Shown: piece after piece, positions 57,546 to 64,000 of the stretch
Numbering within the stretch: the stretch's first letter is position 1
Layout of the letters: every line of letters starts with the position of its first letter
Source of the DNA: Pseudomonadota bacterium
GTDB taxonomy: Bacteria; Pseudomonadota; Gammaproteobacteria; Acidiferrobacterales; UBA6901
Assembly: GCA_021819085.1 (NCBI GenBank)
Contig: JAKASJ010000002.1
Coordinates: 118,672 to 182,671 of the forward strand
Direction: 5' to 3'
DNA: 64,000 nt
Notes under the pieces: model-generated
What the model was told of the DNA's origin: nothing
Database searches by the model: none
The model's input: only the letters and a program-made list of their open reading frames with translations
Position numbers and translations under genes: made by a program

Positions 57546-57717
57546 CACATTCCATCTTCCTTCCCCCGTGCTGCACGCGAGCGCCTGCGGGGGCAGTTTT
57601 CGTGCCGGCGCGCTGGTTGGCGCGATCGAAGCCTTGCTGGTCGTGGCGCTGGTGGCGCTGCTGATCGGAGCTGCGCGCGCCGTGATCCGCCAGATGCGGG
57701 AGGCGATCCATGGCTAA
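57538..57717 (+). CDS. 59-residue membrane protein
   Basis: ATG 57538 lies in the end of the preceding gene with AAGGAG 9 bases upstream. It encodes MRNTFHLPSPVLHASACGGS and a C-terminal membrane helix (VGAIEALLVVALVALLIGAA), ending 8 bases into the zinc-finger gene. Tight overlaps on both sides support a real gene. Confidence 0.55.
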   Translation: MRNTFHLPSPVLHASACGGSFRAGALVGAIEALLVVALVALLIGAARAVIRQMREAIHG

Positions 57718-58195
57718 GACAGCAGAGAAGAAACAGACCGAGTACGAGTGCCCGAAGTGCGGGGACAGCCTCAAAAGAATCCAGTCGAAAAAGAATCAGA
57801 AATTCTACTGGGTTTGTGAGAACGCCGAGGAAATCTGCAAGGCGATCTACTCGGACCGCGACGGTGAGCCGCTGCTGCTGGCGTTCGGCGAGCCTGAGCC
57901 GGATTGTCCCTGCCCCGATTGCGGTTCACCGATGAGGAAGGTCACCGGCGGCAAGTATGGTGACTACTACTCGTGCACAGCGTATCCAGGGTGCAAGGGC
58001 ACCATCGACATCATGCCGAGCGGCAACCTGCCACCCCTCTGTCCTGACGATCCGGAACACGGCCCCATGAAAATCCGGCCCGGAAAGAAAGGGAAATTCT
58101 TGGGGTGCCGGCGGTATCCAGAGTGCGGCGCGACCCTCGAAATGAACGGCAAACCCGGCAAGAAACCGCAGCGCGAGGAGAATGAAGATGAGTAA
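57710..58195 (+). CDS. topoisomerase-type C4 zinc-finger protein
   Basis: A 161-residue protein with three Cys-rich modules like the C-terminal zinc fingers of topoisomerase I: ECPKCGDSLKRI...FYWVCENAEEIC, DCPCPDCGSPMRKVTGGKYG...CTAYPGC, and LCPDDPEHGPMKIRPGKKGK...CRRYPEC. Such stand-alone finger proteins bind single-stranded DNA and occur in conjugative elements. It lies in a chain of overlapping small genes. Confidence 0.82.
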   Translation: MAKTAEKKQTEYECPKCGDSLKRIQSKKNQKFYWVCENAEEICKAIYSDRDGEPLLLAFGEPEPDCPCPDCGSPMRKVTGGKYGDYYSCTAYPGCKGTIDIMPSGNLPPLCPDDPEHGPMKIRPGKKGKFLGCRRYPECGATLEMNGKPGKKPQREENEDE

Positions 58196-58376
58196 CAGCC
58201 CGCATCAGAAGTGCCCGGAGTGTGGCGGGCCGATGGTTGCGATCGTGCAGCTCCGGTTCGCGCTCGACCCTGCAGATCCAGAGGACACGACTCTCTGGAT
58301 CTGCGGTTCGCCGGCCTGCCGGCGTCGGCGGGATGACGCAGACGGCGACCTGCTGCCGGGGGTGGAGCCGCGCTGA
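58188..58376 (+). CDS. small zinc-ribbon protein
   Basis: A 62-residue protein from ATG 58188 (GAGGAG 7 bases upstream). It has CPECGGPM and WICGSPAC, a four-Cys zinc ribbon. Overlaps the preceding zinc-finger gene. Probably nucleic-acid binding; function unknown. Confidence 0.6.
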   Translation: MSNSPHQKCPECGGPMVAIVQLRFALDPADPEDTTLWICGSPACRRRRDDADGDLLPGVEPR

Positions 58377-58377
58377 G

Positions 58378-58424
58378 GAATTTCCGAAAGCGCATATAGA
58401 TGAGGGTCTGGAATGTTCCAGACC
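58378..58424 (+). promoter_or_regulatory. GAATTTCC module, copy d
   Basis: GAATTTCC at 58378, TATAG at 58395, stem GGTCTGGA/TCCAGACC (58405-58412, 58417-58424) with ATGT loop. This stem sequence differs entirely from copies b, c and f yet pairs over 8 bp. ATG 58449 follows. Confidence 0.7.
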
Positions 58425-58448
58425 TGACCGACAACGAGGACGACCAAG

Positions 58449-58742
58449 ATGCGACACATGACCACAGATCAACGGATGCAAATGCTCTACAACCTGCTGC
58501 CACCGGCAAGGCCGGAGCACCAGACCGTGCTCGACGGCTGGCGGCAAGACGACATCACCGTGGCAATGCATGCCCTGCGGCGCGCGCGTGTTCAATGGCG
58601 CCGCGGGCGGCTGGGAGAGGCCCGCGCCTGGCTGTGCGTCGCGGAGGAAATCGTGCGCGTCATTTTTGCAAACCAGGATGGCCCCGACGATGACGACGAC
58701 ATGGACCCGTTCACAAGTCACGTGGACGCGTTTGCCGAATGA
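58449..58742 (+). CDS. hypothetical helical protein
   Basis: A 97-residue soluble protein, Arg-rich with a central amphipathic helix (VAMHALRRARVQWRRGRLGE then ARAWLCVAEEIVRVIFA) and an acidic DDDDD stretch near the end. No family recognised. Overlaps the next gene by 4 bases. Confidence 0.5.
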   Translation: MRHMTTDQRMQMLYNLLPPARPEHQTVLDGWRQDDITVAMHALRRARVQWRRGRLGEARAWLCVAEEIVRVIFANQDGPDDDDDMDPFTSHVDAFAE

Positions 58743-59065
58743 ACCGCCGGCAATTTGAAATCGGCCTGCTGGCCTGGACGGTCCTGACCGTCATTGGGTG
58801 GGGCGCCGACCTGTACCAGCACCAGTCGCTGGTCGCCCCCTGGTTGAGGACGCTCTTCATGGGCGGCGTGCAGCCCAGCGCGTGGGCAGTGCTCCGCGCG
58901 CTGCCCACGGGGACGTGGGCGATCGCCCTGATGGCGGTTGGCCCGGCGGCAGTGATCGGGTATGCCGCCAGCCTGACCCAGGAAAACGAAGACGAACACC
59001 GGCGCGGGGCACAGATGACGAGCGCGGACCGTCTCTCGCAGATGATTAAAAAAAGGAGGCCGTGA
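58739..59065 (+). CDS. two-helix membrane protein with TraD-N-like tail
   Basis: A 108-residue protein with two hydrophobic segments (IGLLAWTVLTVIGWGADLY, TWAIALMAVGPAAVIGYAAS) and a tail HRRGAQMTSADRLSQMIKK. The tail resembles the linker HQRGSRLAHPDALTKKI that follows the N-terminal membrane part of the TraD-like protein encoded downstream, and the tail of the next small protein. It may be a partner or degenerate paralogue of the coupling protein N-terminus. Confidence 0.6.
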   Translation: MNRRQFEIGLLAWTVLTVIGWGADLYQHQSLVAPWLRTLFMGGVQPSAWAVLRALPTGTWAIALMAVGPAAVIGYAASLTQENEDEHRRGAQMTSADRLSQMIKKRRP

Positions 59066-59274
59066 TGTGGACGCCAATTCTCATAGTTTTGTCCGGGCCG
59101 GCATCGTATTTCTTTACCTGGTTCGTGGTGACGCATTGGCCGGGACGGAAACGCAAAGAACAAGAAGAAGCCGCGCGACGTCGCCAGAAACTCGCCGGCG
59201 TGCACCAGCGCGGCTCTAGACTGATGCGCCCCGAAGAGCTCGCCAAGATGATCGACCAGAAGAGAGGTAAATAA
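59062..59274 (+). CDS. mini-paralogue of the TraD N-terminal region
   Basis: A 70-residue protein: one membrane helix, a basic helix, then RQKLAGVHQRGSRLMRPEEL, nearly the same as RKRKLAGEHQRGSRLAHPDAL in the coupling protein that starts immediately after it. It lacks the ATPase domain. Overlaps the upstream gene by 4 bases and ends one base before traD. Best explained as a duplication of the traD 5' end. Confidence 0.65.
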   Translation: MMWTPILIVLSGPASYFFTWFVVTHWPGRKRKEQEEAARRRQKLAGVHQRGSRLMRPEELAKMIDQKRGK

Positions 59275-59275
59275 C

Positions 59276-60841
59276 ATGCCATTCCTATTGCTGTTGGTCC
59301 CGATTTGGTTGGTGTACTTGATCGTGCACCACATCCGACAAAGGACCCCAGGCGCAAAACGCAAAGTCGCTGAGCAGGCTGAGCGGCGCAAACGGAAGCT
59401 CGCGGGCGAGCACCAGCGGGGATCGCGCCTGGCGCACCCAGACGCGCTGACCAAAAAGATCGCGCCCGAGCCCGAGGACAGCGCGCCCACAGAGACGCGT
59501 CTCGCGCTCGCCGGGATCCCCATGCCCTCGCGCATCGAGACGCAGCATATCCTCCTCGAAGGATCGATCGGCACCGGCAAGTCGGCGTCCCTCAAAGCAC
59601 TCACTCCCCTGGTTCGCGCACGCAGCGATCGCGCGGTGATCGTCGATCCTGCTGGGGAGATGATGTGCCGGTACTGGCGCGACGGCGACGTGATTCTGAA
59701 TCCTCTGGATGCACGATCGGTTCCATGGAGTCCGTTTGCCGAGATGAGCGGCCCGGCCGATGCCGACCGCCTCGCCAAGAGCATGATCCCAGACATTGAT
59801 GGCGGCGGAGACAGCCAACAGTGGCAGCTGTACTCGCAGGGTCTGGTCGCTGCTGTGTTGCAGCGTTTGTGGGAAAGCGGCCGTGCGACGAACGCCGATC
59901 TGGTCCATGTGCTGACCGTTGAAAAATCCGAGGACATTGAGCCGCTGGTCGCAGGTCTCCCCGCGCAAACTCTATTCGACACCGGCGCAGCCAAAATGCT
60001 GAGCAGCGTGCGGGGGATCGTAGGATCCTACCTGCCCGCTTACCGATACCTGCCCCCCGATGTGGGTATGGCCGGATTTTCCATCCGCAAGTGGGTGGAG
60101 TCCGGGAGCGGCTGGCTCTGGATCCCCGTGCGCAATGACATGATGGCCTCGCTACGCCCGTTGGTGGCCGCCTGGCTCGGAGAGATCGTCACTTCTGTAC
60201 TGAGCCTGCGCCCCGATCGGCAGCGCCGTCTGTGGTTGATGCTCGATGAATTGGCAAGCTTGGGCCGCATCCAGAGCCTCGCGGATGCCCTCACCCAAGG
60301 CCGGAAATTCGGTCTCTGCGCGGTCGCAGGCTTGCAGACGATCGCCCAGCTGCGCGGCGCCTATGGTATGCACGGTGCCCAGACTCTGCTCGCCTGTTTC
60401 TCTTCGCAGCTGATCCTCCGCGCGCCGGATCCGGAAACTGCGGGATGGTGCAGCCAGGCATTAGGACAGCGCCAGTTGAAACGCACAGTGGAATCCTCCG
60501 GCATGGGCGCCGGGGGTTCTCACTCCGGGGAAAGCGAGCAAATCGTCATCGAGCCGCTCGTGCTCCCCTCGGAGATCAGCACATTGCCCGACCTAACAGG
60601 GTATCTGAAACTCGCCGGCAACTGGCCGGTCGCCAAGGTTACGGTGCCGCTCCCCGAAGAAGTCGCGGAGGTCTGCCCGCCGTTTGTGCCGGTGGGCAGC
60701 GCAGCGGCTGCGGCAAGTCCTGGTGTCCAGGCGGATGCTGTGCCGGCCCCAGCACCCGCGCCGGCGGAGCCGCATCCGGATCCGGATCCGGCGCTCACCG
60801 AGCAATTCCGGAAACTGCTGGCTGGCGAAAAGGCGGAGTGA
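59276..60841 (+). CDS. traD: TraD/VirD4-family type IV coupling protein
   Basis: A 521-residue ATPase: N-terminal membrane segment (FLLLLVPIWLVYLIVHHI), HQRGSRLAHPDALTKK linker, Walker A LLEGSIGTGKSASLKAL near residue 95, AVIVDPAGEMMCRYW, Walker B RLWLMLDELASLGRIQSLAD near 317, and an acidic Pro-rich C-terminal tail that may contact the relaxosome. It brings the relaxase-DNA complex to the T4SS and pumps DNA. The fold is closest to TraD of MobF systems rather than the DotL type expected with a Dot/Icm-like channel. Confidence 0.93.
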   Translation: MPFLLLLVPIWLVYLIVHHIRQRTPGAKRKVAEQAERRKRKLAGEHQRGSRLAHPDALTKKIAPEPEDSAPTETRLALAGIPMPSRIETQHILLEGSIGTGKSASLKALTPLVRARSDRAVIVDPAGEMMCRYWRDGDVILNPLDARSVPWSPFAEMSGPADADRLAKSMIPDIDGGGDSQQWQLYSQGLVAAVLQRLWESGRATNADLVHVLTVEKSEDIEPLVAGLPAQTLFDTGAAKMLSSVRGIVGSYLPAYRYLPPDVGMAGFSIRKWVESGSGWLWIPVRNDMMASLRPLVAAWLGEIVTSVLSLRPDRQRRLWLMLDELASLGRIQSLADALTQGRKFGLCAVAGLQTIAQLRGAYGMHGAQTLLACFSSQLILRAPDPETAGWCSQALGQRQLKRTVESSGMGAGGSHSGESEQIVIEPLVLPSEISTLPDLTGYLKLAGNWPVAKVTVPLPEEVAEVCPPFVPVGSAAAAASPGVQADAVPAPAPAPAEPHPDPDPALTEQFRKLLAGEKAE

Positions 60842-60881
60842 ATTTCCGCATCTGCGTACTAGTAAGGGGCCGGATGGCCTC
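60840..60881 (+). promoter_or_regulatory. GAATTTCC module, copy e
   Basis: GAATTTCC at 60840 overlaps the traD stop; TACTAG in the TATAG position; stem GGGGCC/GGCCTC (60866-60871, 60876-60881, one G-U pair) with GGAT loop; CAGGAGA and ATG 60900 follow. Confidence 0.65.
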
Positions 60882-60899
60882 ACAACAGGAGACTGATCT

Positions 60900-61355
60900 A
60901 TGAAACCAGCAACACTCGTTCCCCTGCTCGCGGCGGCGCTGCTCGCCGCCTGCGCTGCGCCCATGCGAAACGCATCCGTATTTGGCGACGGCGGCCGGAT
61001 GCAACCGGAAGCCGTGCGGTTCGGGACGATCCTCGCCGTCCATGCGATCCGGATCCGCCGCTCCGCGCTCGATGAGGGCCGCGGGGCGGTGGCGGGAGGC
61101 GTCGGCGGTGGAGGACTTGGTGCGGCGATCAGCGGGGCGAAAGGCGCGGTGATCGGCGCGCTCGCCGGGGTCGGCATCGGATCCGCAGTCGGATCGCATG
61201 TAACCGTGCCTGGTGAGCTGCTCACGATCCGGCTGCCTTCCGGAATCGTTGCATTCCCTCAGCCGCTTGCAAAAAACGAGCGGCCCTTCGTGAAGGGTGA
61301 ACGGGTCGAGGTGCTCGAAGGTCGCCGCTTCGACCGGGTGCTGCCCGTCAACTGA
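60900..61355 (+). CDS. glycine-zipper outer-membrane lipoprotein (SlyB-like)
   Basis: A 151-residue lipoprotein: signal with lipobox LAAC (Cys about residue 19), VRFGTILAVHAIRI, a Gly-rich zipper (GAVAGGVGGGGLGAAISGAK and GAVIGALAGVGIGSAVGSHV) and LLTIRLPSGIVAFPQPLAKN. This SlyB/Rick_17kDa plan is found among conjugation lipoproteins. Role in the transfer envelope complex is inferred. Followed by terminator copy 2. Confidence 0.8.
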   Translation: MKPATLVPLLAAALLAACAAPMRNASVFGDGGRMQPEAVRFGTILAVHAIRIRRSALDEGRGAVAGGVGGGGLGAAISGAKGAVIGALAGVGIGSAVGSHVTVPGELLTIRLPSGIVAFPQPLAKNERPFVKGERVEVLEGRRFDRVLPVN

Positions 61356-61356
61356 T

Positions 61357-61401
61357 AACCGCCCGCAAGGGCGGCAGCTGTCGGGCCGCCCTTGCTTCTT
61401 T
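61357..61401 (+). terminator. rho-independent terminator, element copy 2
   Basis: AAGGGCGGC (61367-61375) pairs with GCCGCCCTT (61385-61393), then GCTTCTTTCC. It differs from the copy at 57235 at one base in 37. Confidence 0.82.
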
Positions 61402-61407
61402 CCGGCT

Positions 61408-61452
61408 GAATTTCCGGATTGGCGCATAGGTAGAGGGGCCGCATCGCGGCCC
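61408..61452 (+). promoter_or_regulatory. GAATTTCC module, copy f
   Basis: GAATTTCC at 61408 between CCGG arms; CATAGG in the TATAG position; stem GGGCCGC/GCGGCCC (61436-61442, 61446-61452) with ATC loop; CAGGAGA and ATG 61471. Confidence 0.7.
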
Positions 61453-61470
61453 ATAACAGGAGAAAACGAC

Positions 61471-61866
61471 ATGAAACTTTTTGACGCAGTGTTTGGTCCC
61501 GGTTTCCGTCCCCGCACCCTGAAAGACGCTGCATTCCCTCCCGAAGGGCGCAGCGTCTGGCGCACGCTGTTTAATGCGCCCCGCGTGCTGTTGAGCCGCC
61601 GTCGTCAAGCGGTCCGTCAACATCTGACCCAGGAGCAGCGCCGGCATCTGATCCGCACGCTGGCGATCTGGGGCGCGATTTACTCGATCCCGCTAATCCT
61701 GGGCATGGCAATCCTGGCCAGCGTCCCAACTTATGGAGACGTGTACATAGCCCCCGGCTGCGCGGCGGTTTATGCCGGGTTCGTTCTTTCTTACACCTCG
61801 CTGCGCGAGCGCGACCGGCTCATCGATGAACTCGAAGCCGAAGAAAAGGCGCGGGAGGGTAAATAG
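61471..61866 (+). CDS. two-helix membrane protein, unknown
   Basis: A 131-residue protein: basic soluble N-terminus, then two membrane helices (LAIWGAIYSIPLILGMAILA and YIAPGCAAVYAGFVLSYTSL) and a charged coiled tail (RERDRLIDELEAEEKAREGK). It ends 2 bases before the dotA-like gene and so is probably a transfer-channel accessory. No family recognised. Confidence 0.6.
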   Translation: MKLFDAVFGPGFRPRTLKDAAFPPEGRSVWRTLFNAPRVLLSRRRQAVRQHLTQEQRRHLIRTLAIWGAIYSIPLILGMAILASVPTYGDVYIAPGCAAVYAGFVLSYTSLRERDRLIDELEAEEKAREGK

Positions 61867-61868
61867 CT

Positions 61869-63959
61869 ATGAGCACACTGACCCCCGCAAGCGCCGACCT
61901 GAGCGTCAAGCTGCTCAACACCATCCTGGGGCACGGATGGGACAACTTGCTGCATGGCACGCTGGGCGCACACCTCACGCTGCTTGGGCAGCTGTTCGGC
62001 GTGTTCAACGCCGTCATCATGAGCGGCCTGGTGGCCCTGTTTGCGACCGTGACCACGAGCGGAGTGATCTCGACCGCGCACAGCGGCAGCGTCCTGGGAA
62101 AAAAGATGAACTCCGCCTGGGTCCCGATCCGCGCCATCGGGTCCATAGGGCTGCTGAGCCCGCTGCCGATGGCGAAGGGTCTCTGCATGATGCAGGCGCT
62201 GGTGCTGCTGTTCACTTCGTACGGGATCGGGCTGGCGGATCATCTGTGGACCCCGGCTGTCCAGTACCTCGCCGTCCAGGGCGGCACGGTGGAAGGCCCC
62301 CGTCCGGTCGCCGCGTGGGGCGCGGCGGACGGCATCCTGCGCGCCCTCACCGCCAGGGATTACTTCTATTCGCGCGATCCCCAGCACACCCCGATCGGGT
62401 CGGTCACTCTTGCCTTTCATCCCGGCACGACCGGCATCGCGGCGGCCAACTACTTCGGCGGAGCCAACGTCCCTGCGACCCAGGCGTACTACCAGGCCGT
62501 GCTCCCCGGCCCGACCAACACCAACTTCGGCAACTTCGGTACGATCACGGTCAAGTGCGCCGGTCCGCAGACGGACCCGCTGTGCCACGCGAAGGCCGCG
62601 GCGGTGGATGGGCTGATCCAGAGGCTGGCCCCGGTCGCCGTCGGCATCGTGTCGCACTATCACGGCGGGCAGAACATCCCCCCGCCGGCGCCGTCGGCCA
62701 TCACCGCGCTGCTGAATTGGTACACGCAGACCGTGCAGGGCGCGGTCCCGGCCTACCTTGCGCAGACCCAGGCGCAGCTCGTGCAGCAGCAGCATCAGTT
62801 CGCGCAGCAGGCCGAAAGCGAAGGATGGGCCAGCGCAGGCGACTGGTATGAGTCGATCGCCGGTGCGAATGACCTGGTGCATCGCCTCGTGTCGATCGAG
62901 CCTGTGGTCTCAGTCGCGTCCAAGCATGCCCTGCTCGCGAACGTGCCGAACACAGAACAAACCCGCCTGCCATCGTATTTGGCCAACGCCGAGCAGCTGA
63001 TGCGGGAGGCGAACCCCGGCATGGATGTCCAATACGACGAGCGACTGAACAGCAAGGCCGCCAATGCGGGAAACAACGGCGTCGTCAACCTTGTTGCGCG
63101 CGAATGGAACCGCCACGTCGGCATGCCGCTCGTGAATGGTTTGGTCTCTGCAATCTCGGATCCGAGCGGGGACCCGTTGGCCCGGTTGCAGGCGGTGGGC
63201 AACGGCATCGATGACGCGGTCGGTGGCCTGTGGAGCGCCCTGTCCGGCGCGCGCATGATCCCCGGCGTAAAGTTCCACCTGCCAACACAACTGCACATCG
63301 CCGCGCTCGCGCTGCTCGCCGCCGGCGCGGACCTCGCCATTTATCTTCCCGCCATCCCCTTTGTGCTGTGGCTGCTCGCGATCGCCGGCTGGGTGGTGCT
63401 CGTGCTCGAAAGCCTGGTGGCCGCGCCGTTGTGGGCCGCAGCCCACGGCATGCCGGAAGGCGAGGGCTTCGCCGGACAGACCGGCAAACAGGGGTACATG
63501 CTGTTTCTGAGCGTCCTGCTCCGCCCCGCATTGATGACGATCGGTTTCTTCATCAGCGTGGGCGTATTCGACGGCATGAGCTGGCTCGTGAGCGAAGGCT
63601 GGCGGGTTTATGCCACAGGAGAAAACGCCGGAACCATCCTCGGACCGGTGAACCTGGCGGCGACCGTCATGGTGCTGGTGGTCTTGCTGACGCTATTGGC
63701 GCACCAGGCCTTCGGCCTCATCACCTGGCTGCCCGCCCATGTCGCCAAGTGGATCGGCCAGGCCGGAGAAAATTTAGGCGGCGAAGGCGCGCAGGACGTA
63801 CGTCAGGGCGCGAAGAGCGCCGGGGGCGCTCTGGCCGCCGCCGGCAAGGCCCATGCGCAGGACCTGCCGAAGGGCAGCAGTAAAGGCAACACGGCGGGCT
63901 CGGGCCCAGGCCTCGAGCCGCCGTCGGGGCAATCGGTTCAATCACCCAAAGGAGAATGA
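61869..63959 (+). CDS. DotA/TraY-family type IV secretion membrane protein
   Basis: A 696-residue polytopic protein. The conserved N-terminal core is WVPIRAIGSIGLLSPLPMAK and LVLLFTSYGIGLADHLW, followed by a large periplasmic region and a C-terminal cluster of membrane helices (LAIYLPAIPFVLWLLAIAGW, VLESLVAAPLWAAAHGMPEG, VLRPALMTIGFFIS, VMVLVVLLTLLAHQAF). These are hallmarks of DotA of the Dot/Icm system and TraY of IncI plasmids. It marks a MPF-I-type channel; the other channel genes must lie beyond the window. Confidence 0.88.
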   Translation: MSTLTPASADLSVKLLNTILGHGWDNLLHGTLGAHLTLLGQLFGVFNAVIMSGLVALFATVTTSGVISTAHSGSVLGKKMNSAWVPIRAIGSIGLLSPLPMAKGLCMMQALVLLFTSYGIGLADHLWTPAVQYLAVQGGTVEGPRPVAAWGAADGILRALTARDYFYSRDPQHTPIGSVTLAFHPGTTGIAAANYFGGANVPATQAYYQAVLPGPTNTNFGNFGTITVKCAGPQTDPLCHAKAAAVDGLIQRLAPVAVGIVSHYHGGQNIPPPAPSAITALLNWYTQTVQGAVPAYLAQTQAQLVQQQHQFAQQAESEGWASAGDWYESIAGANDLVHRLVSIEPVVSVASKHALLANVPNTEQTRLPSYLANAEQLMREANPGMDVQYDERLNSKAANAGNNGVVNLVAREWNRHVGMPLVNGLVSAISDPSGDPLARLQAVGNGIDDAVGGLWSALSGARMIPGVKFHLPTQLHIAALALLAAGADLAIYLPAIPFVLWLLAIAGWVVLVLESLVAAPLWAAAHGMPEGEGFAGQTGKQGYMLFLSVLLRPALMTIGFFISVGVFDGMSWLVSEGWRVYATGENAGTILGPVNLAATVMVLVVLLTLLAHQAFGLITWLPAHVAKWIGQAGENLGGEGAQDVRQGAKSAGGALAAAGKAHAQDLPKGSSKGNTAGSGPGLEPPSGQSVQSPKGE

Positions 63960-63961
63960 TC

Positions 63962-64000
63962 ATGCTTGACGCAGATTTCGAGTGCAAAGATTTTGATGAT
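63962..64000 (+). CDS. start of a further gene (3' partial)
   Basis: ATG 63962 with AAAGGAGA 5-6 bases upstream begins MLDADFECKDFDD and runs off the window. Only 13 residues are visible, so no identity can be given. It probably continues the transfer operon. Confidence 0.5.
   Translation, partial: MLDADFECKDFDD

Noticed and set aside
58092..58099. GAATTTCC on the minus strand within the zinc-finger gene (also one in traD near 60303)
   Set aside because: These lie inside coding regions in the opposite direction and lack the TATAG box and hairpin.

Overview
The window reads as a chromosomal segment of a GC-rich gammaproteobacterium carrying a type II secretion system, type IV pili and SCO/PCuAC/CtaG oxidase-assembly genes. 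Gene order such as ileS-lspA-fkpB-ispH and rplU-rpmA-obgE-proB, and E. coli-like details such as a TTG start on rpsT, support Gammaproteobacteria. An autotrophic or sulfur-oxidising lineage of the Chromatiales/Acidiferrobacterales type is plausible, but this is inference and no marker in the window fixes the genus.

Layout. 1-1.8 kb: the end of a cytochrome oxidase/copper assembly operon (CtaG-like, PCuAC chaperone, SCO). 1.8-4.0 kb: a decayed islet with an ORF6N-protein fragment, a small membrane protein, a frameshifted Rhs-core remnant, a HigBA-type toxin-antitoxin pair with its own palindrome, an integrase fragment and tRNA-Ala(CGC). 4.3-16.2 kb: a complete gspCDEFGHIJKLMN operon. 16.7-22.5 kb: surface-glycan genes (flippase-like membrane protein, methyltransferase, GT4, GT2 and a GT-C/TPR protein). 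22.75-24.03 kb: a frameshifted IS630-family element whose right end supplies the last base of a pilin stop codon. 24-29 kb: two type IV pilins and the PilS-PilR pair. 29-43.5 kb: housekeeping genes (ispB, rplU, rpmA, obgE, proB, rpsT, murJ, ribF, ileS, lspA, fkpB, ispH, thiO, a Fur-family regulator), with tRNA-Pro(CGG).

From 43.5 kb to the end lies an integrative conjugative element inserted at the 3' end of tRNA-Thr(CGT); its right end is outside the window. It carries a tyrosine recombinase, a PD-(D/E)XK-like cargo protein, an excisionase-like HTH protein, DnaB, a probable replication initiator ending in four perfect 21-bp repeats, a probably leaderless toxin-antitoxin operon, a leftward StbABC-like trio, a hairpin-dense intergenic region that is the best oriT candidate, a MobF relaxase-helicase, an Mrr-like nuclease, many small membrane and zinc-ribbon proteins, a TraD-like coupling protein preceded by two mini-paralogues of its own N-terminus, and a DotA/TraY protein. 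The mix of a MobF relaxase and TraD-like coupling protein with a Dot/Icm(IncI)-type DotA is unusual.

The most novel signal is a module found six times on the + strand of this element, each immediately before a gene (52251, 56548, 57286, 58378, 60840, 61408). Each copy has GAATTTCC, then 9 nt, then a TATAG-like box, then (G)AGG 20-21 nt after GAATTTCC, then a stem-loop whose stem sequence differs between copies while pairing is kept, then a Shine-Dalgarno and start codon. Two copies are preceded by an almost identical 37-nt terminator. I interpret it as an element-specific promoter/leader that coordinates the transfer genes.
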